This document shows positions 53,121 to 61,432 of a stretch of 64,000 bases of DNA, piece after piece. The DNA is from Candidatus Gastranaerophilales bacterium (GTDB taxonomy: Bacteria; Cyanobacteriota; Vampirovibrionia; Gastranaerophilales; Gastranaerophilaceae). The stretch spans positions 136,808 through 200,807 of the forward strand of contig CAAFVD010000116.1 in assembly GCA_900766355.1 (NCBI GenBank), in the 5' to 3' direction. The position numbers and the translations under genes were made by a program. Positions within the stretch are counted from its first letter, which is position 1, and each line of letters begins with the position of its first letter. The notes under the pieces were generated by a model. That model saw only the letters and a program-made list of their open reading frames with translations, did no database searches and was not told the origin of the DNA.

Positions 53121-54219
53121 TTACTTCTTTCTCAAACGGTAAAATTATTTTAAAAGCAGTACCTTTCAAAGGTACATTCTCTGCCCAAACAATACCTTGT
53201 AAATAATTCATCAAGTTTCTTACACTTGCTAAAGCAATTGCACGAATAATCGAGCGTTTATTTGACTTGTCTACGACTGCATAAGGGTCAAATAAAGTTG
53301 GTATTTCAGATTCTAAAATACCGTTACTACTGCTCATAATCGTAATTATTAACCCAGAACAATCCACTAGATTATGAGTTGCAAGAAATTCCTCATCTGC
53401 AGTTGCAAGATTAACTTCAATAGACCCTAAATCAGTTGCTCTGATTAATGTTTCCATAAGAGTTTGGAACATTAGCTTAAATGCCTTTTCATCAGAATAA
53501 ATTGTCTTTTTAACATTTTCTTCTACATTTAAAGACATTTCTAATTTCTTTTCTGAATACAATTGCTCACCAGTTCTTATAACAGAATTGATTGTATTTG
53601 CAACATCAAAGAATTTAACTTCTTTTTCGAAATTGCCACTTTCAGTTTGAGAAAGTTCTAAAAGCATATTGAAAAAATATAATAAATCTGATGAATTTTT
53701 ATTTATTATTTTTAAATATTTTTCTTGTTTTTCTGATACTGAACCACCTAAACCATCAATAATAGCTTGAGAAAATCCAATTATTGAATGTAGTGGAGAT
53801 TTCAAATCATTAGAAAGTTTTATTAGGAACTCATTTTTATCATTGTTTATTTTCTTACTATTTTCGTGACCTTCTATTATAGTATTCACAGTTTTATATT
53901 TTTGAGTAGCATCACGCATTGATACAACATACGCACCCTCAATTGCCTTTGCCGTAAGTTCAATGTATTCTTCTGACCCTACAACTTTTGCTACAACAGG
54001 TTTTGAAGTATCAGCAGCAGCTATAATAATACTTAACCCGTCATCTAAATACTCATCAACATTTGTATTTATTAACGAAACAACTTGAGGAAACAACGTC
54101 ATAGCGACATCGTTATTCCATTGAATAGTACCTTCTGTAGTTACTAAAATTACTCCGTCTGGAAGACAAGATTGTATATCAATCACTCTTGTTTTAGATA
54201 AAAAATTTTTTATTCCCAT
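53113..54219 (-). CDS. PAS-histidine-kinase-like protein with degenerate active site
   Basis: The protein (368 aa) has a PAS-like N-terminal domain (ILVTTEGTIQWNNDVAMTLF), a HisKA-type coiled coil and an ATPase-like domain. At the phospho-acceptor position the usual SHELRTPL reads SNDLKSPL, with Asn137 for His. The N-box Asn is missing (FQTLMETLIRATDLG) and the G1 box DxGxG reads SSSNGI. It is thus most likely a pseudokinase that binds a signal or a partner rather than transferring phosphate. It overlaps the ABC ATPase gene by 8 bp. Start ATG with AAGGA. Confidence 0.8.
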   Translation of the reverse strand: MGIKNFLSKTRVIDIQSCLPDGVILVTTEGTIQWNNDVAMTLFPQVVSLINTNVDEYLDDGLSIIIAAADTSKPVVAKVVGSEEYIELTAKAIEGAYVVSMRDATQKYKTVNTIIEGHENSKKINNDKNEFLIKLSNDLKSPLHSIIGFSQAIIDGLGGSVSEKQEKYLKIINKNSSDLLYFFNMLLELSQTESGNFEKEVKFFDVANTINSVIRTGEQLYSEKKLEMSLNVEENVKKTIYSDEKAFKLMFQTLMETLIRATDLGSIEVNLATADEEFLATHNLVDCSGLIITIMSSSNGILESEIPTLFDPYAVVDKSNKRSIIRAIALASVRNLMNYLQGIVWAENVPLKGTAFKIILPFEKEVNE

Positions 54220-54363
54220 TATTATAATCCTTCTCGGCTATATTCTATCATTAAATATGATTCTGGTAAATAGTTTAAGTTATAAAAATCGTTACATTCC
54301 TTTTAATTCTGTTCAAAAATAAAATTCATCAATGTATAATTTTAGAGAGGGAGGAATTTTAAA

Positions 54364-55758
54364 GTGGCGGTTTCATCATATTCAAAGAAAAATCAAGATC
54401 CAGCAGTATCAGCGTTAATGCCCCAAAACACCGATGCTGAGGAGGCTGTATTAGGTGCAATTTTAGTTAGTCCAGTTTGTTTAACTAGAGTTGTAGAGTT
54501 TATAACTGCTGACTCATTCTACAAACCTGCACACCGATATGTGTATGAAGCAATGTTACAACTATTTAATAGTAATGATAGAATTGATATCGTTTCAGTA
54601 TCAGATGTCTTGAATATGAATCAAAAACTCGAACTTGTTGGAGGTCGTGCTTTCATTAACGACTTGAGTTTTAAAACAATCACAACCTCTAACGTAGAAT
54701 ATTACGCAAAACAAATTCAAGAAAAAGCAATAAAACGCTCATTAATCAATGCTGGCTCTGAAATAGTTACCTCAGGCTACGAACTTACTCCTGTTGAAGA
54801 ATCTCTTGAAAAAGCTGAAAGATTGATTTTTAATATCGCATCTCAAAAAGCAACAAAAGACTTAACGCACGTAAAAGATTTAGTGCTAAAAACTTACGAA
54901 AAGATAGAATATAGATACCAACATAGAGGAGAGTTAACTGGGGTTTCAACAGGTTTTTACGAGCTTGATGAAATGACAAGTGGGCTTCAAAAATCAGACT
55001 TGATTATTCTAGCTGCACGTCCAGCTATGGGAAAAACTGCTTTTGCACTAAATATCGCTCAAAATGCTGCATTAAGAGGTAAAGTTCCTGTTGCAATATT
55101 CTCTCTTGAAATGTCAAAAGACCAACTTGTTCAGCGTTTATTATGTTCAGAAGCTGAGGTTGATTCTCAAAGACTACGTTCAGGCAATATGGTTGATAAG
55201 GATTGGGATAAAATGGCAGTCGCAATGGACGCATTCGCCTCTGCTCCTATATATATTGATGATACCGCTGGTTGTACGTTAACAGATATAAGAGCAAAGT
55301 GTCGAAGATTGGCTATGGAAGAACCAAATCTTGGTTTGATTGTAATTGACTATCTTCAATTAATTGAATCTTCTGGAAAAGAAGACAGAATGCAACAAAT
55401 TTCTGCAATTTCAAGAGGACTTAAAATTTTAGCAAGAGAATTGAATGTACCTATTATTGCACTTTCTCAGTTATCTCGTGCAGTTGAATCAAGAACAGAT
55501 AAACGGCCAATGTTATCAGACTTGAGAGATTCAGGTGCAATCGAACAAGATGCTGATATTGTAATGTTCATTTATCGTGATGAATACTACAAAAAAGAAA
55601 GTGGCGAGGAAGAAGATATGTCTGCAAAAGCGGCTAACAAAGGTGAATCCGAAATCATCATTGCAAAACATAGAAACGGCTCTGTTGGAACAGTAAAACT
55701 CTTATTCCAAGGCAATATTACAAAGTTCAAAAATCCTATAAAGACAGATGTATTCTAA
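54364..55758 (+). CDS. dnaB: Replicative DNA helicase DnaB
   Basis: DnaB unwinds DNA at the fork as a hexamer. The 464-aa protein has the N-terminal domain (NTDAEEAVLGAIL), the linker, and the RecA-like core with Walker A ARPAMGKTAFALN, Walker B LGLIVIDYLQLI, the SQLSRAVE motif and DLRDSGAIEQDADIVMFIYRDEYY. Start is GTG at 54364 with GGGAGGA; the first ATG (54418) would drop 18 residues. No intein is seen. The stop overlaps the convergent coiled-coil gene by 4 bp. Confidence 0.97.
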   Translation: MAVSSYSKKNQDPAVSALMPQNTDAEEAVLGAILVSPVCLTRVVEFITADSFYKPAHRYVYEAMLQLFNSNDRIDIVSVSDVLNMNQKLELVGGRAFINDLSFKTITTSNVEYYAKQIQEKAIKRSLINAGSEIVTSGYELTPVEESLEKAERLIFNIASQKATKDLTHVKDLVLKTYEKIEYRYQHRGELTGVSTGFYELDEMTSGLQKSDLIILAARPAMGKTAFALNIAQNAALRGKVPVAIFSLEMSKDQLVQRLLCSEAEVDSQRLRSGNMVDKDWDKMAVAMDAFASAPIYIDDTAGCTLTDIRAKCRRLAMEEPNLGLIVIDYLQLIESSGKEDRMQQISAISRGLKILARELNVPIIALSQLSRAVESRTDKRPMLSDLRDSGAIEQDADIVMFIYRDEYYKKESGEEEDMSAKAANKGESEIIIAKHRNGSVGTVKLLFQGNITKFKNPIKTDVF

Positions 55759-56147
55759 TTTGTTTGAGCTTCTCTTTGGATTTGCATGCATCTATATTGA
55801 TTAGCTAATTGAAGAATTTCAGATTGTTCTTCTTGAATATTATCCATTCTTATATCTATTCTAGCAATATGAGCAAGTCTTTCTTGTTGGATTCGCATAG
55901 TTTCTTGCATTTTTGCCATAGCCATATCCTGATTCTTCAAAACTGAATTCAACCTTTTTATTAAAGCATCTTGTTGGTCTAATCGTTGCATCATAATTTG
56001 CATTGCATCTTTTCTTTTTTGGTTTGCTTCTTGCGACATCGCTAAGCATAACTGCAAGCGCTTGACTTCCAATTCCAGTTTTGCAACTTTTGAACCTTCT
56101 TTATTTTTGTTTGTGACAGTAAATAGATTATCAAAAATATTATCCAT
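55755..56147 (-). CDS. Coiled-coil hypothetical protein (130 aa)
   Basis: No family recognised. From residue 20 to 125 it is one long amphipathic helix rich in Gln, Met, Glu and Arg (MQIMMQRLDQQDALIKRL, MRIQQERLAHIARIDIRMD), with no signal peptide; likely a dimeric or oligomeric coiled coil. Upstream, TAAAAT (56154-56159, minus) ends 6 bp before the ATG and no Shine-Dalgarno is seen, so it may be another leaderless gene. Confidence 0.6.
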   Translation of the reverse strand: MDNIFDNLFTVTNKNKEGSKVAKLELEVKRLQLCLAMSQEANQKRKDAMQIMMQRLDQQDALIKRLNSVLKNQDMAMAKMQETMRIQQERLAHIARIDIRMDNIQEEQSEILQLANQYRCMQIQREAQTN

Positions 56148-56203
56148 ACTATTATTTTAATAGTATATCCATGATTTTCAATTAAACTTTAGTTTGAAAT
56201 TAA

Positions 56204-56229
56204 AAAAGCTCTCTAATAAGAGAGCTTTT
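56204..56229 (-). terminator. Terminator of ileS
   Basis: GCTCTC pairs with GAGAGC within a 10-bp stem (AAAAGCTCTC/GAGAGCTTTT) around TAATAA. On the minus strand it is followed by TTTTTTAATTT, 6 bp past the ileS stop. Confidence 0.85.
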
Positions 56230-56234
56230 GTTTA

Positions 56235-59060
56235 TTATTCTTGAATTGCTTCGTAACAATCTGAGCATATTGTTTCATAACCTTGATGTTCACCTAAAGG
56301 TCTATACTTCCAACAACGCTCACATTTTTCACCTTCAGCTTTTACTACCCAAACAGTATAATCATCTTCAGAATACTCATTCAAAACCCCAGTCGGAGCA
56401 GAATTTGTTAAATGAGCCTGTGATGTAATAAAGATATCTGCAAGGTCTTTTTCTACTGTTTTTAAAACTTCAGAATTATTTTCAGCTTTTACAAAAACTG
56501 CAACTTCAAGAGAACTACCAACTTTTTTGTCTGCTCTTAAAGGTTCAATAGCTCGAGTAACAACCTCTCTGGCTTTTAGAATCTTAGTAAAGTTTTCTTC
56601 AAGTTTTTCGTTGTTCCATTCAGGTTTAACTTGTGGCCAATCGATTAGAAGTACGCTCTTCAAGCCACCTCTCATACATTCTGGAGTATTTTGCCAAATG
56701 TCTTCTGCTTGATGAGGCATTACAGGTGTTAAAATTTTAACTAATACCAATAATGTTTCATACAAAACAGTTTGACAAGCTCTACGAGAAAGCGATTTCT
56801 TTCCGGCTGTGTATAATCTGTCTTTTACAATATCAAGATAGAAAGAGCTTAAATCAACGGCTGCAAAGTTTTGTAAGCATTGGAAGTATTTGTAGAATTC
56901 ATAACTATCAAAAGCTTTTGTAACTTCTTCTACTACAGAATTTAATTTATGCAAAGCAAATTTATCAATATCTTTAAGTTCGTCATATTTAACATAATCA
57001 ACACTTGGATTAAAATCAAACAAGTTACCTAACAAGAATCTTGCAGTATTTCTTGTCTTTTTGAAGATTTCAGCCAACTGTTTAATGATATTATCACCGA
57101 TTTTGATATCATTTCTATAATCAACTGATGCGGCCCATAATCTAAGGATATCTGCACCATAATTTTTTATAATATCATCAGGTCTGATATAATTACCCAA
57201 AGATTTAGACATCTTTCTACCGTCTTCACCAAAAACAAAGCCGTGAGTTAAAACTTGTTTATAAGGAGCTTTTCCTTGACAAGCAATAGATGTTAATAAT
57301 GAGGATTGGAACCAACCTCTATGTTGGTCAGAACCTTCTAAATACATATCAACAGGAGTATGTCCTAATTCTTCTGAACGTTTTTCAACAACTGTTCTCC
57401 AAGAAGAACCTGAATCAAACCATACGTCCATAATATCTTTTTCTTTTCTAAAATGAGTTTTACCACATTTAGGACATTTAAAACCTTCTGGTAACAATTT
57501 TGACTCATCATATTTTACCCAAGCATCAGAACTTTCTTTTTCGAATAATTCTGCAACATGATTAATTGTTTCATCTGTACAAATAACTTCACCACAGTCT
57601 TCACAATAAAAAATAGGAATAGGTACACCCCAAGCTCTCTGACGAGAAATACACCAATCAGTACGGTTTTCTACCATATTACCAATTCTGTTTTCGCCAC
57701 TTGCTGGAATCCATTTTACCCCTTTTATAGCTTCCATAGCTTCGTTTCTAAACTTATCAACTTTTACAAACCATTGAGGAGTTGCTCTGTAAATAACAGG
57801 GTGTTTACATCTCCAACAATGTGGATAACTGTGTTGAATATCTTCTTGAGCAAGTAATGCCCCACAGTTTTGAAGTTTTTCTATAACGATAGAATTACCT
57901 TTGTAATAAGGTACTCCTTCTAAGTCCTTATCTCCAACTTCTTCCGTCCACATACCCTTGCCATCTAATGGTGATAAAACATCAATATTATATCTGCAAC
58001 CAACTTCATAATCCTCAAGACCATGACCTGGGGCAGTATGAACAGCACCTGTACCAGCATCTGTTGTTACGTGTTCACCTAAAATAATTGGAGATTTTCT
58101 GTTATAAAGAGGGTGGTTTGTATTTAGCAATTCTAAATCTTGCCCTTTACAACTTCCTATTACTCTTATATCTGATTCTTCCCAATGCACACCGTTTAAG
58201 AAACTACCTAACAATTCTTGTGCTGCGAAATAAACATCTCCACCTTTTTCAAAGAAAGTATATTCTAATCTAGGGTGTAAACTTATTGCCATATTTGAAG
58301 GAATTGTCCAAGGTGTTGTTGTCCAAATAACTGCATATACATCTTTTCCTTCTGTATCTACAAAGTTATTGATTTTCTTAACACTGTCATCATCAAACTT
58401 AAATCTTACATAAATAGAAGTAGATGTGTGGTCTGCGTATTCAACCTCAGCTTCTGCAAGAGCAGTTTCACAAGAGGCACACCAATAAACTGGTTTTAAA
58501 CCTTTTTCTATATAGCCTTTTTTGAACATGTCACCAAACAATCTTACTTGTTCAGCTTCATAATCAGGCGCAATTGTAAGATAAGGATTATCCCAATTAC
58601 CAAGTACTCCTAATCTTTTAAATTCACCTTCTTGACCTTTTAAGCTATTATGAGCATACTCTCTGCATTTTTCTCTAAGTTCAGCAGGAGTAAGAGCTTC
58701 TCTACCACCTTTAATTTTCTTTACTACGGCATTTTCAATAGGAAGTCCATGACCATCATATCCTGGAACATAAGGTGCATAGAATCCTTGTTGAGATTTA
58801 TATTTAATCAAGATATCTTTTAATATTTTATTTAACGCAGTACCAACGTGGATTTTTCCTGAACTCAAATATGGAGGACCATCGTGTAAAATAAAAGAAT
58901 TTGCTTTATCTTTACCTTCAATAATTTTATTATATATATCGTTTTCTTCCCAAAACTTTTGAATTTCTAGTTCTCTTACTGTAGCATTTGCTCTCATTGC
59001 AAGAGTTGTTTCTGGTAAATTTAATGTTTTTTTGTACTCAACTTTTGTTTCTGTATCCAT
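56235..59060 (-). CDS. ileS: Isoleucyl-tRNA synthetase
   Basis: IleRS charges tRNA-Ile. The 941-aa class I enzyme has LHDGPPYLSSGKIHVGTALNKIL with the HIGH-type motif as HVGT, the editing domain (TTPWTIPSNMA, the HTAPGHG loop), KMSKS in GRKMSKSLGN, and a C-terminal zinc finger (CERCWKYRPLG...ICSDC). The fourth position of HIGH is Thr, not His. Start ATG with AAAGGAT. It follows the symporter gene by 3 bp, an unusual partnership that may put it under the symporter's control. Confidence 0.97.
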   Translation of the reverse strand: MDTETKVEYKKTLNLPETTLAMRANATVRELEIQKFWEENDIYNKIIEGKDKANSFILHDGPPYLSSGKIHVGTALNKILKDILIKYKSQQGFYAPYVPGYDGHGLPIENAVVKKIKGGREALTPAELREKCREYAHNSLKGQEGEFKRLGVLGNWDNPYLTIAPDYEAEQVRLFGDMFKKGYIEKGLKPVYWCASCETALAEAEVEYADHTSTSIYVRFKFDDDSVKKINNFVDTEGKDVYAVIWTTTPWTIPSNMAISLHPRLEYTFFEKGGDVYFAAQELLGSFLNGVHWEESDIRVIGSCKGQDLELLNTNHPLYNRKSPIILGEHVTTDAGTGAVHTAPGHGLEDYEVGCRYNIDVLSPLDGKGMWTEEVGDKDLEGVPYYKGNSIVIEKLQNCGALLAQEDIQHSYPHCWRCKHPVIYRATPQWFVKVDKFRNEAMEAIKGVKWIPASGENRIGNMVENRTDWCISRQRAWGVPIPIFYCEDCGEVICTDETINHVAELFEKESSDAWVKYDESKLLPEGFKCPKCGKTHFRKEKDIMDVWFDSGSSWRTVVEKRSEELGHTPVDMYLEGSDQHRGWFQSSLLTSIACQGKAPYKQVLTHGFVFGEDGRKMSKSLGNYIRPDDIIKNYGADILRLWAASVDYRNDIKIGDNIIKQLAEIFKKTRNTARFLLGNLFDFNPSVDYVKYDELKDIDKFALHKLNSVVEEVTKAFDSYEFYKYFQCLQNFAAVDLSSFYLDIVKDRLYTAGKKSLSRRACQTVLYETLLVLVKILTPVMPHQAEDIWQNTPECMRGGLKSVLLIDWPQVKPEWNNEKLEENFTKILKAREVVTRAIEPLRADKKVGSSLEVAVFVKAENNSEVLKTVEKDLADIFITSQAHLTNSAPTGVLNEYSEDDYTVWVVKAEGEKCERCWKYRPLGEHQGYETICSDCYEAIQE

Positions 59061-59063
59061 AGT

Positions 59064-60386
59064 CTATCCTTTATTATATAGTTCAAAATCGTGTTCAAAA
59101 CTTACGTTACTTTCTTCATCTTGAAGATTATTTTTAGCACCTTTAGTTCGTTCTATAAACTTGTGCATTTGATTGTAATCAAAAGAATTTTCCCAACGAG
59201 CAATAACAACTGTAGCGACACAGTTACCAATCAAATTAACAGTTGTTCTACCCATATCTAAAATTTGGTCTATACCAAGTAACAATGCAACACCTATAAT
59301 TGGGATATTAAAGCTTGAAAGAGTTCCAGCAAGGACGACCAACGCAACACGTGGCATTCCAGCCATACCTTTGCTTGTCAACATTAGCGCAAACATTATT
59401 ACTAACTGTTGTTCTACTGCTAAATTTATACCAACCATTTGTGTTGAAAAAATTACGGCCATTGCAAGATATAAAGCACTACCATCAAGGTTAAAGGTAT
59501 AACCTGTTGGCATTACAAAACCAACTATAGATTTTGGAACACCAAAATCTTCCATAATAGTCATTGCCTTAGGTAAAGCAGCTTCTGAACTTGCAGTTGT
59601 AAAAGCTAAAAATGCAGGCTCAGCAATAGCTCTTATAAAATCTCTCAAGGATATTCTTACAATTTTACAAGCTGCAAATATTACAATACCTACAAACAAA
59701 GCAAGTGCGAAATATAGAGATAATATTATTTTCGCATAATTCTTCAAAATAATAATACCGTTTGCACCAATTGTAGAAGATATTGCACCAAATATACCCA
59801 AAGGCGCAAAATACATTACATATTCTGTAAACTTAAACATTATTGCTGCAGTTGATTGCAAAATATCCATTACTGGTTTTGCTTTTTTACCTATAGCACA
59901 TATTGCTATAGCAAAGAATATTGAAAATATTACAATTTGTAGAAGATTTCCGTCTGACATTGATTGAAAAATGCTTGTAGGAATCAAACTTACAAAGAAA
60001 TCAGCAAATGAACTATGTGTAGCTGATGATGACATTTGAGTAATACTATTCAACTGAGACATGTTAGCATTTGAAACATTAATTCCAGCTCCTGGATTTA
60101 GAGCATTTGCAATACCTAGCCCCAAGAATAATGCGATTGTTGTTACTAACTCAAAATATATTATTGTTTTTACACCAATTCTACCAAGACTTTTTGGATC
60201 ACCATGTCCTGCTATACCAACTACTAAAGTTGCAAAAAGAAGTGGTGCAATAATCATTTTGACCATTCTTAAAAATATTGCAGCTAAAGGGTGCATTTGC
60301 ACAGCAAAATCAGGTGCTATCCACCCTACGATAACCCCAGCTACAAGTGCTATGAAAATAAATAAGCTTAATTGAGAGCTCTTCAC
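59064..60386 (-). CDS. Dicarboxylate/amino acid:cation symporter (DAACS family)
   Basis: This is a GltP/DctA-like secondary transporter of glutamate, aspartate or C4-dicarboxylates with H+ or Na+. The 440-aa protein has about eight membrane segments, the RMVKMIIAPLLFATLVVGIA region, the Ser-rich loop TTASSEAALPKAM (re-entrant hairpin), the MPTGYTFNLDGSALY signature, and DMGRTTVNLIGNCVAT in helix 8 where the aspartate/arginine of glutamate binders differ. Substrate is not certain. Start is GTG at 60386 with GAGGAA. Confidence 0.93.
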   Translation of the reverse strand: MKSSQLSLFIFIALVAGVIVGWIAPDFAVQMHPLAAIFLRMVKMIIAPLLFATLVVGIAGHGDPKSLGRIGVKTIIYFELVTTIALFLGLGIANALNPGAGINVSNANMSQLNSITQMSSSATHSSFADFFVSLIPTSIFQSMSDGNLLQIVIFSIFFAIAICAIGKKAKPVMDILQSTAAIMFKFTEYVMYFAPLGIFGAISSTIGANGIIILKNYAKIILSLYFALALFVGIVIFAACKIVRISLRDFIRAIAEPAFLAFTTASSEAALPKAMTIMEDFGVPKSIVGFVMPTGYTFNLDGSALYLAMAVIFSTQMVGINLAVEQQLVIMFALMLTSKGMAGMPRVALVVLAGTLSSFNIPIIGVALLLGIDQILDMGRTTVNLIGNCVATVVIARWENSFDYNQMHKFIERTKGAKNNLQDEESNVSFEHDFELYNKG

Positions 60387-60501
60387 AGTATTGTTCCTCT
60401 TTTAATATAAGAAAAGTGTATTATAAATATGTCAATTGTTCAAGTTTAATAATGAACCGAGTTTACGTAAGAGGAGTCAATATTAATATTCATAAAGAAA
60501 A

Positions 60502-60518
60502 AACCGCCATTGGCGGTT
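60502..60518 (-). terminator. Terminator of the 245-aa SQARLL-family gene
   Basis: AACCGCC and GGCGGTT form a GC-rich 7-bp stem with ATT loop. On the minus strand TTTTTTCTTT follows, and the gene ends 51 bp upstream. The rest of 60387-60568 holds no gene. Confidence 0.8.
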
Positions 60519-60568
60519 AAAAATCAATTATAGGGAAAAATTATGTGTAGAAATTTTATTTAATAGCG

Positions 60569-61306
60569 TTATGAGAACAATTTATACGTTCTATCTACGT
60601 TATCTTTTGCAACGGATTTTAATGTATCCATTTCAGTTTTTATTGCATTACGTTCTGATTCAAGAGCTGCCAAATCAGTATCAAATTTTGCATCTTTGCT
60701 ATTAATTTTTCGCATATCAGATTCGTATTTTGCTTCAGCTTTTTTCAAATCAACTTCATCTGTAACCTCTTGAAGTCCTGTATCTGTTGCCACATTAACT
60801 TCATAAGTACCAGAAGTTGCCTCAGTCTTTTGTATATTTTCTAATAAATCTCCATCTGTAAAGTTTTCAACCCGTTTGTTATCCTTATCAAGAACTTTAA
60901 CTAGTACGATATATCCTTCGTTGATAAAGTTTGTTACTTGTTCATTTGTTCCAACAAAAGTTCCATCTTGAGAAACACTACCACTAGTTTTTAATTCAGT
61001 TACAGCAGTAGCCATATCTTTATAAACTTTACCTTTACTTGTTCCAACTGCAACTTCAAAAGAATATCCACCATCTTTCTTTAAATATTCTGCAGTTACA
61101 TTCTTAAAGAAAGTAGCACCACTTTGGCTAATATCTTTTTGTTGAATCTTCGTTTTATTTAATGCTGTTTCATATTCGGAATAAACTTGTTGTGACTCGT
61201 TTGCCATTTGGAGTTTTTGAGCTTCAAGATTTTGAGCCTTGTACTCAATATCATGCATACGAGCTGTCAAATTTAAAAGTCTTGCTTGTGATGCGGATAA
61301 ACCCAT
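60569..61306 (-). CDS. SQARLL-family protein (245 aa)
   Basis: It shares with the 950-aa protein the N-terminal SASQARLLNLTARMHDIEYKAQ start (given here shortened) and coiled coil, and the C-terminal 65-residue coiled coil that ends TYKLFS. The middle (about residues 60-170) is a short, Gly/Thr/Lys-rich beta-looking domain (YSFEVAVGTSKGKVYKDM) unrelated to the GLUG part. No signal peptide. The gene has AAAAGGAG and a TAAA-N15-GCCGTAAT promoter. It is likely a surface or filament subunit with the same assembly ends as its paralogues. Confidence 0.75.
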   Translation of the reverse strand: MGLSASQARLLNLTARMHDIEYKAQNLEAQKLQMANESQQVYSEYETALNKTKIQQKDISQSGATFFKNVTAEYLKKDGGYSFEVAVGTSKGKVYKDMATAVTELKTSGSVSQDGTFVGTNEQVTNFINEGYIVLVKVLDKDNKRVENFTDGDLLENIQKTEATSGTYEVNVATDTGLQEVTDEVDLKKAEAKYESDMRKINSKDAKFDTDLAALESERNAIKTEMDTLKSVAKDNVDRTYKLFS

Positions 61307-61337
61307 TTGTTACTCCTTTTCCTTTCCGATATTTTTT

Positions 61338-61364
61338 ATTACGGCCATTTTTAAAAAAACTTTA
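61338..61364 (-). promoter_or_regulatory. Sigma-28-like promoter of the 245-aa gene
   Basis: On the minus strand TAAA (61364-61361), extended as TAAAGTTT, is followed after 15 bp by GCCGTAAT (61345-61338). The spacing and both boxes match the E. coli FliA consensus TAAAGTTT-N11-GCCGATAA at 14 of 16 positions by eye. Confidence 0.55.
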
Positions 61365-61416
61365 GTTATTTATTACTGATTGTTAAAACTTTGTTACATT
61401 TAATGCCTTTTGACTG

Positions 61417-61425
61417 TGATATAAT
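61417..61425 (+). promoter_or_regulatory. Extended -10 promoter of der (leaderless)
   Basis: TGA followed by a perfect TATAAT (61420-61425) ends 7 bp before the der ATG at 61433. No Shine-Dalgarno is present. Confidence 0.6.
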
Positions 61426-61432
61426 ACTCTGT

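Noticed and set aside
59061..59140. T-box riboswitch upstream of ileS
   Set aside because: The gap to the symporter gene is only 3 bp, and no T-box sequence or specifier stem is visible.
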